Source: Actinomyces bowdenii (GTDB lineage Bacteria; Actinomycetota; Actinomycetes; Actinomycetales; Actinomycetaceae). Taken from it: a stretch of DNA of 64,000 nt. A program made the position numbers and the translations under genes. Each line of letters opens with the position of its first letter. The first letter of the stretch is position 1. Below are positions 54,678-64,000 of this stretch, one piece after another. Location of the stretch: the NCBI RefSeq assembly GCF_017592395.1, contig NZ_JAGFOU010000009.1, positions 41,661 through 105,660 on the forward strand, read 5' to 3'. The notes beneath the pieces are model-generated. The model saw nothing but the letters and a program-made list of their open reading frames with translations, was not told the origin of the DNA and ran no database searches.

Positions 54678-56306
54678 TCAGGCCCGGGCGGCCTCTCCCC
54701 CGGCGCCCTCGGTGGAGCCCGCCCCAGCGGTGCTCGCCGCTGCGGCCCCGCGGTGGGCGGCGCCGTCGGCGGCCCAGACATCGCCGGGCAGGGCTCCGGG
54801 CAGGTAGGGGTTGTCGGTGGCGATGAAGCGGATCTCGCTCTGACGGCCCTCGCGCACGGCCCGGTTCTGGGCCTCCCAGTCGCGCAGGGCGCCCAGGGCC
54901 CACTTGCCCAGCAGGGCGATGGCCACGATGTTGATGATCGCCATGAGCCCCATGGCCACATCCGACAGGTTCCACACGAACTTCAGCTCGGCCACGGAGC
55001 CGACGAAGGCCGCCACGAGGATCATCACCCGCAGACCGGTGTGCCAGGCCCGGCTCGCCGCTCCCCCGCGCAGGAAGTCGATATTGATCTCGGCGTAGGT
55101 GAAGTTGCCCAGCAGGGAGGAGTAGGCGAAGACGAAGACGACCGCCACCATGAGGTTGGCCGACCAGGGCCCCAGGACCTCGGCCACCGAGGTCGAGGTC
55201 AGGGAGCCGGCAGCGTCCTCGGCCGCCAAGGGATCCAGGGCGGCCCGCGCCGGGTCGTAGACACCGGAGAGCAGGACGATGAGCGCCGTCGCGGTGCACA
55301 CGATGATCGTGTCGACGAACACTCCTAGGGACTGGATGAAGCCCTGGTGCACGGGGTGGGAGGTGGTGGCCGTCGCGGCCACGTTGGGCACGGAGCCCTG
55401 ACCCGCCTCATTGGAGAAAAGGCCCCTCTTGATGCCGTTGATGGCCGCGGCGTAAAGGCCCCCGGCGATGCCGTAGAAGGCCTCCTCCATGCCGAGGGCG
55501 CCCTCGATGATCGAGACCAGGGCCCCGGGGATGGCGTCCAGGTTGAGCACCAGCACCACCAGCGCCAGGAGCGCGTAGACCATGGCCATGATCGGCGCCA
55601 TCCACTCGGTGACCCGTGCCACAAGCCGGATCCCGTTGAAGATGATGGGGCCGGTCATCAGGACCAGGAAGACGGCGGTGATCCAGGGGGAGATGTTGAA
55701 GGTGGACTTCAGCGCCGTGGAGATGGCGTTGGCCTGGGTGGCCTCATAGGCGAAGCCGAAGACGAAGGTGATGACGACGGCGAAGATGCTCGCCCACGCC
55801 TTGGACCCCAGGCCCCGCAGGATGTAGTAGGCCGGCCCGCCGCGGAAGGTGCCGTCGGGGCTGGGGATCTTGTACATCTGGGCCAGGGTGGACTCCACGA
55901 AGCCGGTGGCCATGCCCACCAGGGCCACCACCCACATCCAGAACACGGCACCGGGCCCGCCCATGGTGATGGCGATCGCCACGCCGATGATGTTGCCGGT
56001 CCCCACGCGGCTGGCAATGCCCACGGCGAAGGCCTGGAAGGGGGAGATCCCCTCATGGGCGGCAGAGCGGGAGACCAGGATCGTCCTGACCATATTGGGG
56101 AAGTGGCGCAGCTGGACCCCGCCCGTGCGGACCGTGAAGTAGATGCCGATCGCGACCAGCAGCCAGGCCAGCAGCCCCCCGTACAGCTTGTCGCTGAAAC
56201 TGCCCAGCGCTTCGGTCGCAGGGGTGAGAACCGAGTCGACCGCATCGGTCAGCTGGTCGAGGACGCCGGTACGGGTCTGGGGGGCGCTCGAGGGAGTCAT
56301 GGGCAT
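54678..56306 (-). CDS. Alanine/sodium symporter, AGCS family (paralogue 1)
   Basis: A 542-residue membrane protein of the AGCS family, which imports alanine or glycine with Na+. ASRVGTGNIIGVAIAITMGGPGAVFWMWVVALVGMATGFVESTLAQ and RGGPAYYILRGLG are diagnostic, as is NGIKRGLFSNEAGQGSVPNVAA. About eleven helices are predicted. A cytoplasmic tail carries ALRDWEAQNRAVREG and TDNPYLPGALPGDVWAADG, a motif repeated in its three neighbours. ATG 56306 is chosen for GGAGG 4 nt upstream. It is separated from paralogue 2 by 251 bp, so it probably has its own promoter. It is the last and longest of the four. Confidence 0.92.
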   Translation of the reverse strand: MPMTPSSAPQTRTGVLDQLTDAVDSVLTPATEALGSFSDKLYGGLLAWLLVAIGIYFTVRTGGVQLRHFPNMVRTILVSRSAAHEGISPFQAFAVGIASRVGTGNIIGVAIAITMGGPGAVFWMWVVALVGMATGFVESTLAQMYKIPSPDGTFRGGPAYYILRGLGSKAWASIFAVVITFVFGFAYEATQANAISTALKSTFNISPWITAVFLVLMTGPIIFNGIRLVARVTEWMAPIMAMVYALLALVVLVLNLDAIPGALVSIIEGALGMEEAFYGIAGGLYAAAINGIKRGLFSNEAGQGSVPNVAATATTSHPVHQGFIQSLGVFVDTIIVCTATALIVLLSGVYDPARAALDPLAAEDAAGSLTSTSVAEVLGPWSANLMVAVVFVFAYSSLLGNFTYAEINIDFLRGGAASRAWHTGLRVMILVAAFVGSVAELKFVWNLSDVAMGLMAIINIVAIALLGKWALGALRDWEAQNRAVREGRQSEIRFIATDNPYLPGALPGDVWAADGAAHRGAAAASTAGAGSTEGAGGEAARA

Positions 56307-56557
56307 CGTGCCTCCGGGTCGGACAAGCATGCGCGCGTCGTGATCCTCCATGCCTCCGCCCTCCTCCGCGAGAAGCAGGAGCATCGTGCCTGCCAGTGCG
56401 GGCACGGTGAGCAGCAGACGCCCAGGGATCACACCACGAGCGCTGGAACCCGAGCAGGCTACGGTCCGCCGTGTTTCGATGAGGTGACAGTGGAGATCAC
56501 AGGCGCGCAGGTGGCTGCCACCACGCCGTCGCGCACCGCGGCCCGTCGGCCCCGCCC

Positions 56558-58051
56558 TCAGGGCCGGTGGCTGCGCGGCCAGGCCTCGGTGCTCAGCTCG
56601 GCGGGCAGGTGGGGGGAGTCGGCGTGGAAGACGGGGCCCTCAGTCCTCACCTGAGCCCTGGCGCCCTCAGCGCTGCCGCTCTCCCCCACTCCCCGCGCGG
56701 CACGCCGCGTCTGCGCCTCCCAGTCCCGCAGGGCCCCCACCACCCACCTGCTGAGCACCAGGATGGCCACCAGGTTGAGGATGGCGCCCAGGCCCAGCAG
56801 GATGTCCGCCAGGGTCCACACCGTTGTCAGAGCCTGGAGGCTGCCGACGGCGGCGCAGGCCACCGCCGAGAGCTGCAGGGCCCGGGAGGCCCAGGGCCGG
56901 TCGGTGAGGTAGTCCAGGCAGACCTGGGCGTAGGAGAAGGCGCCGATGATGGTGGTGTAGGCCAGGACCACGACGAGCACCGCCATGGGCCAGCGGCTCC
57001 ACTGGCCCACCAGATGGGCGATGGCGTCCTGGGTGAGGGTGCCCGCGGCCTCGGCGGGGGTCGTGCCCGGGGCGTAGACGCCCGGCCCGGCCACGAGGAT
57101 CGCCAGGGCGGTGGCGGTGCAGATGAGGAGGGTGTCGACCACCACCCCGAAGGCCTGGATGAAGCCCTGCTGGACGGGGTGGGACACCGTGGCCGACCCG
57201 GCGGCGCAGGCCGCCCCGCCCAGGCCGGCCTCATTGGAGAACAGGCCGCGGCGCACCCCGTTGAGCATGGCGGCGAACAGGCCCCCGGCCAGGCCGGCCA
57301 GGCCCGGGCGCAGGCCCAGGGCGCCGGCGAGGATGGATGTCATGGCCTCCCCGGCCTGGGCCGGGTGGGTCAGCAGGATGACCAGGACGAGCGCCATGTA
57401 GGCCAGGGCCATCACCGGTGCGAGATACTCCGCCACACTGGCCATCGTGCGCAGCCCGCCCAGCAGCACGGGGGCCGTGAGGGCCACGACGAGCAGCGCC
57501 CCCATGGCGGGGCTGACATGCCCGGCGGCACCCAGGGAGGCGGTGATGGCATTGGCCTGCACCATGGGCATGGCCAGCCCGTTGGCCACCATGAAGACCA
57601 CGGCGAAGACGGTCCCCAGGGCGGGCAGGCGCAGCCCCCGGGCGATGTAGTAGGCGGGGCCTCCCCTGAAGGAGCCGTCGGGGCGGCGGACCTTGAAGAC
57701 CTGGGCGAGGGTGGACTCGCTGAAGGCCGTGGCCGTGCCCACCACGGCCACCAGCCACATCCACAGCACCGCTCCGGGGCCGCCCAGGATGAGGGCCAGG
57801 GCCACCCCCACGATATTGCCCGTCCCCACCCGGCTGGCCAGCCCGACGGCGAAGGCCTGGAAGGAGCTGATGCCCCCCTGCGCCCCCGAGCGCGAGCCCC
57901 TCACGGCGCTGAGGATGCCGGCCGCGTGGCGGAGCTGGACGGTTCGGGTGCGCACGGTCAGGTAGGCGCCTGCCGCCATGAGCAGGACGACGAGCACCCA
58001 GGAGAACAGGATGTCCGAGACGGTGGTGAGGATCTCGCTGATAGACGGCAT
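56558..58051 (-). CDS. Alanine/sodium symporter, AGCS family (paralogue 2)
   Basis: A 497-residue AGCS protein: ASRVGTGNIVGVALALILGGPGAVLWMW, STLAQVFKVRRPDGSFRGGPAYYIARGL and NGVRRGLFSNEAGLGGAACAAG. It is the most divergent of the four: GGPGAVLWMW for FWMW, GGAACAAGSATVSHPVQQGFIQAFG, and a tail FHADSPHLPAELSTEAW in which the NPxLP..PGD.W motif is partly lost. It lies 54 bp after paralogue 3 on the same strand, so it is co-transcribed with it. Substrate preference may differ from its neighbours; the sequence alone cannot tell. Confidence 0.9.
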   Translation of the reverse strand: MPSISEILTTVSDILFSWVLVVLLMAAGAYLTVRTRTVQLRHAAGILSAVRGSRSGAQGGISSFQAFAVGLASRVGTGNIVGVALALILGGPGAVLWMWLVAVVGTATAFSESTLAQVFKVRRPDGSFRGGPAYYIARGLRLPALGTVFAVVFMVANGLAMPMVQANAITASLGAAGHVSPAMGALLVVALTAPVLLGGLRTMASVAEYLAPVMALAYMALVLVILLTHPAQAGEAMTSILAGALGLRPGLAGLAGGLFAAMLNGVRRGLFSNEAGLGGAACAAGSATVSHPVQQGFIQAFGVVVDTLLICTATALAILVAGPGVYAPGTTPAEAAGTLTQDAIAHLVGQWSRWPMAVLVVVLAYTTIIGAFSYAQVCLDYLTDRPWASRALQLSAVACAAVGSLQALTTVWTLADILLGLGAILNLVAILVLSRWVVGALRDWEAQTRRAARGVGESGSAEGARAQVRTEGPVFHADSPHLPAELSTEAWPRSHRP

Positions 58052-58105
58052 GGCTGCTCCAGCAGGGGTGGCGGTCAGTGGTCGTGGGCTCGCGGTGCCG
58101 GGGCC

Positions 58106-59589
58106 CTACCCGCGGTCGGGGCCGCCCCGGTGAGCCGCCTGCTGCGCACCGGGCTGCTGCCCATCCGCCTCCCAGATGCCGGGGACGACGTCGCCGGGCA
58201 GATGAGGGTTGGAGTGGCCGACGAAGACCGGCTCCTGGCCGCGGGAGCGCTGGGCCTCGAAGTCCCGCAGCGCCCCGAGCACCCAGGGCGTCAGGCGCAC
58301 GATGACCACGAGGTTGAGCAGGCCCAGCAGGCCCAGGGCGATATCGGTCAGGGCCCACACGATCGGCAGGCTCAGCACGCAGCCGGCGAAGGCCGCGGCG
58401 GTGAGCACCAGGCCGAAGAGCTGCTCGGCCCTGTGCTCCCCGCCCAGGAAGTTGACGTTGACCTGGGCGTAGGAGTAGCAGCCCAGCACCGTGGAGAAGA
58501 CCAGGACGAAGATGAGCACCACCATGGGCCAGGTGGTCCAGGCCCCCAGGTGCTCCACCACCGCCTGCTGGGTCAGGACCGCCCCCTCCAGGGAGGCGTT
58601 GCCGGGCTGGTAGGTGTCAGTGGCCAACAGGATGAGCAGGCCGGTGGCGGTGCACACCAGGATCGTGTCGATGAAGACGCCGAAGGACTGGATGAGGCCC
58701 TGGCGCACCGGATGGGCCACCGTGGCGGTGCCCGCGGCGTTGGGCACGGTGCCCAGGCCCGCCTCGTTGGAGAACAGGCCGCGGCGCACGCCGTTGAGGA
58801 CGGCGGCCAGGACACCGCCGGCAACCCCGAACAGGGCCTGGTCAACGCCGAAGGCGCCCAGGACCACGTCGCGCAGAACCCCGGGCAGATCCCCCAGGTG
58901 CAGCAGGAGGATCACCGCGGTGGCCAGCACGTAGACCAGGGCCATGATCGGCGCCAGCCACTCGGTGACGCGGGCCACCGACTTCAATCCTCCCAGGACC
59001 ACCGGCCCGGTGAGCATCACCAGGAAGACCCCCACCATCCAGGGCTTGACGTCGCTGACCGTGGCGGTGATGACGCCGGCCAGGGAATTGGTCTGGACCA
59101 TCACCACGGTCACCCCCACCGAGATGATGCACATGGCGGCGAAGACCCGGCCCCAGGCGCGCGAGCCCAGCCCGTTCTTGATGTAGTAGGCCGGACCGCC
59201 GCGGAAGGTGAAGTCGCGCCCGCGCTCCTTGAAGATCTGGGCCAGGGTGGACTCCACGAAGCTGGTGGCCATGCCGATGAGGGCCACCACCCACATCCAG
59301 AACAGGGCGCCGGGGCCGCCTGCGACCACCGCCAGGGCCACCCCGGCGATGTTGCCGATGCCCACGCGGGCCGCCAGCCCCACGGCGAAGGCCTGGAAGG
59401 AGGAGATCCCCCCGTTGGCCCCGGCCCGCGAGGTGGTGATCGAGCGGACCATGGAGCCGAAGTGGCGCGCCTGGACCGCCCCGGAGCGGGCAGTCAGGTA
59501 GAGGCCCACGGCCACCAGGACGGCCGCCAGCAGGTAGGTGTAGAACCAGTCATCGATGCGCAGGAGCCAGTCCTGGACGCTGGTGAGGG

Positions 59590-59593
<4 letters not shown>
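58106..59593 (-). CDS. Alanine/sodium symporter, AGCS family (paralogue 3)
   Basis: A 495-residue AGCS protein: AARVGIGNIAGVALAVVAGGPGALFWMWVVALIGMATSFVESTLAQIFKERG, RGGPAYYIKNGLG and NGVRRGLFSNEAGLGTVPNAAGTATVAHPVRQGLIQSFG. The tail reads ALRDFEAQRSRGQEPVFVG and HSNPHLPGDVVPGIWEADG. Its ATG at 59593 overlaps the stop of paralogue 4 by 4 bp, so the two are translationally coupled and should be made together. Confidence 0.92.
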
Positions 59594-61080
<1,487 letters not shown>

Positions 61081-61184
61081 GGCGGTCTTTCACGATGGGA
61101 TACGTGGAACGCCCCGCATGCTCTCATGAGTTGGGACGGGCGCGCACCAGAGGGCCGGATGGTGGCCCGTGAGACGATGGGCCC

Positions 61185-63872
61185 ATGACCGCCCCGGCTC
61201 TCAACGCGATGCTCGACGCCCTCATCCCGGCCGATGACCCCGGCCTGATCCCTGAGCCCGAGGATGTCTACCTGGCCTTCTCCCAGTGGGCGCAGGACAC
61301 CGGCCGCCCCCTCTACCCCCATCAGGATGAGGCGCTCAGCGAGATCCTGCAGGGCCGCCACGTCATCGCCGCGACCCCCACCGGCTCGGGCAAGTCGATG
61401 ATCGCCCTGGCGGCCCACACCGTCTCGCTGGCCCGCGGGGGCCGCTCCTACTACACGGCCCCGCTCAAGGCCCTGGTCAGTGAGAAGTTCTTCGAGCTGG
61501 TGGGGCTGTTCGGGGCGGGGAACGTCGGCATGGTCACTGGGGACACCTCGATCAATGCGGGCGCCCCCGTCATCTGCTGCACCGCGGAGATCCTGGCCAA
61601 CCAGTCGCTGCGCGAGGGCGGGGCGATGGACGTGGACTGCGTGATCATGGACGAGTTCCACTACTACGCCGACCCCCAGCGCGGCTGGGCCTGGCAGGTC
61701 CCGCTCCTGGAGCTGCCCCAGGCGCAGATGGTCCTGATGTCGGCGACCCTGGGGGATGTCGCCTTCCTCGCACGGGACCTGGGCGAGCGCACCGGGCGCG
61801 AGGTCGCCGTCGTCGACGACGCCGTGCGGCCGGTCCCCCTGGAGATGGACTACAGCGTGGAGCCCATCGGCGAGCTGCTCCAGCGCCTGGTGGGGCAGGA
61901 CAAGGCCCCGGTCTACGTCGTCCACTTCTCCCAGAAGGAGGCCATTGAGCGGGCCACGGCGCTGCTGAGCGTGGACCTGATCCCCAAGTCCCGCAAGGAG
62001 GGGATCGCCGCCGCCCTGGGGGACTTCCGCTTCGGCGGGGGCTTCGGCGCCACCCTGTCGCGACTGCTGCGCTCGGGCATCGGGGTGCACCATGCCGGGA
62101 TGCTGCCGCGCTACCGCAGGCTCGTGGAGCGCCTGGCGCGCCAGGGGGCGCTGGCCGTCATCTGCGGGACCGACACCCTGGGGGTGGGGATCAATGTGCC
62201 GATCCGCTCAGTGGTGCTCACCTCCCTGGTGAAGTTCGACGGCGCCAAGGAGCGCCATCTCACGGCCCGTGAGTTCCACCAGATCGCGGGCCGGGCCGGG
62301 CGCGCCGGCTTCGACACCCGGGGCTTCGTGGAGGTCCAGGCCCCCGAGCACGTCATCGAGAACGCCAAGGCCCTGGCCAAGGCCGGGGATGATGAGCGCA
62401 AGCGCCGCAGGATCGTGCGCAAGAAGGCCCCCGAGGGGCGGGTCAACTGGACGGATAGGACCTTCGAGCGCCTGCGCGACGCCGCTCCCGAGACCCTCAC
62501 CAGCCAGTTCCAGGTGACCACGACCATGGTCCTGAGCCTCATGGAGCGGCCGGGCGACCCCGTGGCCCACATGGCCGGCCTGCTGGAGCGGGCCCACCTG
62601 CCCCAGGCCGAGCGCCGCTCCCAGGTGCGCCGGGCCCTGGAGATCTACCGCTCCCTGCGCACGGCGGGGGTGGTCGAGCACGTCTCCTCCGCCGTCGCGG
62701 CCGCCGATGGCCGCCCCCGCCTGCGCCTGGCCGTGGACCTGCCCGACGACTTCGCCCTCAACCAGCCGCTGGCGCCCTTCGCCCTGGCGGCCATGGACCT
62801 GCTGGGCGTGGACTCCCCCGAGCACACCGTCGATGTGGTCAGCGTGGTGGAGGCCACCTTGGATGATCCGCGCCCGGTGCTCTACGCCCAGCAGAGGGCG
62901 GCGCGCGGTGAGGCGGTGGCCGTGATGAAGGCCGAGGGCATGGACTACGAGGAGCGCATGGCGGCCCTGGAGGAGGTCACCTGGCCCCGGCCGCTGGCCG
63001 AGCTGCTGGCCCCGGCCCTGGAGATGTACCGGCAGTCCAACCCCTGGGTGGCCGACTACGAGCTGAGCCCGAAGTCAGTGGTGCGCGAGATGGTGGAGAA
63101 CGCCATGACCTTCTCCGACCTGGTCTCGCGCTATGAGCTGGGGCGCAGTGAGGGCGTCATCCTGCGCTACCTCACCGACGCCTACCGGGCGCTGCGCCAG
63201 GTGGTGCCCGAGGAGCACCGCACCCCCGAGGTGGTCGAGCTCATCGACTGGCTGGGTGGCCTGGTGCGGGCGGTGGACTCCTCCCTGCTCGATGAGTGGG
63301 AGGCCCTGGGCGCGGCGCAGTCGGGCCGCGCCCAGGAGGGTGCGGCGCTGCTGGGGGCCGACCGCCCGGGCGCCGACGACTCCCTGGGCGTGGAGCGGGC
63401 CTTCGGGGCCGATGAGGAGGGCCGGGTGGCCCTGACCCGCAACCGGCACGCCTTCCGGGTGGCGGTGCGCCGGGAGATGTTCCGCCGCGTCGAGCTCATG
63501 GCCCGTGACGACGTCGAGGCCCTGGGGCGCCTGGACGCCTCCTCCGGCTGGGGGCAGGAGCGCTGGGACGGGGCCCTGGGCGACTACTGGGAGGAGTACG
63601 ACTGGATCGGCACGGACACCGCGGCCCGGGCGGCCTCCCTGGCGCCGCTGGATGAGGAGCCCGACGAGCAGGCCCTGGCGGCAGCGGGGGTCTCCGAGCG
63701 CCTGCGCGGGGCCCTGGCCTCCCAGGGCAGGAGGGTGTGGCTGGCCACGCAGATCATCGAGGATCCCGACGGCGACCATGACTGGAGGCTGGTGGCCCTG
63801 GTGGACCTGGAGGCCTCGGATCGCGAGGACCGGCCCGTCCTGCGGCTGCTGAGCGTCGGCCCGCAGTCCTAG
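61185..63872 (+). CDS. Ski2-like DEAD/DEAH-box RNA helicase with DUF3516 domain
   Basis: An 895-residue superfamily 2 helicase. Walker A ATPTGSGKSMIAL is near 62-74, YTAPLKALVSEKF is motif Ia, and DEFHYYAD near 155 is motif II. LMSATLGD is motif III; HHAGMLPRYRRLVERLARQGALAVICGTDTLGVGINVP and QIAGRAGRAGFD are motifs V and VI. From about 400 on, the DUF3516 domain begins RRRIVRKKAPEGRVNWTDRTFERL. Actinobacterial homologues are thought to act in RNA turnover, but targets are not well defined. ATG 61185 has no ribosome site; GACGAT ends 6 nt upstream, a weak -10 for a leaderless start. Its stop overlaps the IS481 transposase stop by 2 bp on the other strand. Confidence 0.9.
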   Translation: MTAPALNAMLDALIPADDPGLIPEPEDVYLAFSQWAQDTGRPLYPHQDEALSEILQGRHVIAATPTGSGKSMIALAAHTVSLARGGRSYYTAPLKALVSEKFFELVGLFGAGNVGMVTGDTSINAGAPVICCTAEILANQSLREGGAMDVDCVIMDEFHYYADPQRGWAWQVPLLELPQAQMVLMSATLGDVAFLARDLGERTGREVAVVDDAVRPVPLEMDYSVEPIGELLQRLVGQDKAPVYVVHFSQKEAIERATALLSVDLIPKSRKEGIAAALGDFRFGGGFGATLSRLLRSGIGVHHAGMLPRYRRLVERLARQGALAVICGTDTLGVGINVPIRSVVLTSLVKFDGAKERHLTAREFHQIAGRAGRAGFDTRGFVEVQAPEHVIENAKALAKAGDDERKRRRIVRKKAPEGRVNWTDRTFERLRDAAPETLTSQFQVTTTMVLSLMERPGDPVAHMAGLLERAHLPQAERRSQVRRALEIYRSLRTAGVVEHVSSAVAAADGRPRLRLAVDLPDDFALNQPLAPFALAAMDLLGVDSPEHTVDVVSVVEATLDDPRPVLYAQQRAARGEAVAVMKAEGMDYEERMAALEEVTWPRPLAELLAPALEMYRQSNPWVADYELSPKSVVREMVENAMTFSDLVSRYELGRSEGVILRYLTDAYRALRQVVPEEHRTPEVVELIDWLGGLVRAVDSSLLDEWEALGAAQSGRAQEGAALLGADRPGADDSLGVERAFGADEEGRVALTRNRHAFRVAVRREMFRRVELMARDDVEALGRLDASSGWGQERWDGALGDYWEEYDWIGTDTAARAASLAPLDEEPDEQALAAAGVSERLRGALASQGRRVWLATQIIEDPDGDHDWRLVALVDLEASDREDRPVLRLLSVGPQS

Positions 63873-64000
63873 CTGTTCTTCCTCGTGAGGTTGTGAACGC
63901 GTTGTGAGGGGGTTTGGCCTGCGATGCCTGTGTGGGGTCGGTGGTGATTGTAGTGGTGGAGCCACTGGTCGTAGGCCTGTTCGCGTTCGGTCTCGCTGGT
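63869..64000 (-). mobile_element. IS481-family transposase, C-terminal end (continues past window)
   Basis: The minus strand reads TSETEREQAYDQWLHHYNHH, then RPHTGIAGQTPSQRVHNLTRKNS and a stop. WLHHYNxHRPHxxIxGxTPxxRVxNL is the C-terminal signature of DDE integrase-type transposases of the IS481/IS3 group; the catalytic residues lie beyond the window. The element ends within a few bases of the helicase stop codon, so it inserted immediately 3' to that gene or uses its last bases as a target. The terminal inverted repeat cannot be fixed without the other end. Confidence 0.8.

Overview
The window is very GC-rich, with strong G/C third-position bias. It carries the core gene order typical of high-GC Gram-positive bacteria: rnj, ftsK, pgsA, cinA, clgR, DUF3046, recA, recX, and further left miaB, YbjN pair, miaA, dapF, hflX, dinG and a LysM protein. 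Together with the many secreted lipoproteins and the alpha-galactosidase uptake locus, this points to an actinobacterium. An Actinomyces-like member of the Actinomycetaceae is my best inference; no species call is possible by reading.

Layout. 1-18.4 kb: the lexA-side half of the conserved recA-lexA neighbourhood (LysM, dinG, hflX, dapF, miaA, two YbjN genes, miaB). It is interrupted by accessory genes: two MFS transporters, a small rRNA-type methyltransferase, brnQ, a DM13 protein and an NhaA-thioredoxin fusion. 18.5-34.6 kb: a metabolic and uptake insert made of the glycine cleavage operon gcvPTH, a type II NADH dehydrogenase, a ROK repressor divergent from an alpha-galactosidase/ABC importer operon that lacks its ATPase, the stump of a toxin-antitoxin antitoxin, and formate-THF ligase. 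34.6-46.1 kb: the recA-side core (recX, recA with a LexA box, DUF3046, clgR, cinA, pgsA, ftsK, a PfkB kinase, rnj) with a CapA gene inserted. 46.2-52.7 kb: three identical tRNA-Glu(CTC) genes, tRNA-Gln(CTG), gltX, two lipoproteins, a MalY-type lyase and a FAH-family enzyme. 52.7-64 kb: an accessory stretch with two broken genes, palindromic repeats, four tandem alanine/sodium symporter paralogues, a Ski2-like helicase and the end of an IS481-type transposase.

Working links. gcvPTH yields 5,10-methylene-THF and fhs yields 10-formyl-THF, so the insert is rich in one-carbon metabolism. The galactoside operon imports and hydrolyses alpha-galactosides under a local ROK regulator. NhaA and four sodium-coupled amino-acid symporters suggest heavy use of a sodium gradient.

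Two sequence-level themes recur. First, many genes start exactly 6-7 nt after a TANNNT -10 box and have no Shine-Dalgarno, which implies widespread leaderless mRNAs and fixes several starts. Second, several families of palindromic intergenic repeats sit at the 3' ends of transcription units. The most notable single locus is a lipoprotein gene at 53236-54235, interrupted by an 11-bp tandem duplication just after its start codon and by a second single-base frameshift. No CRISPR array, rRNA operon or prophage was seen.
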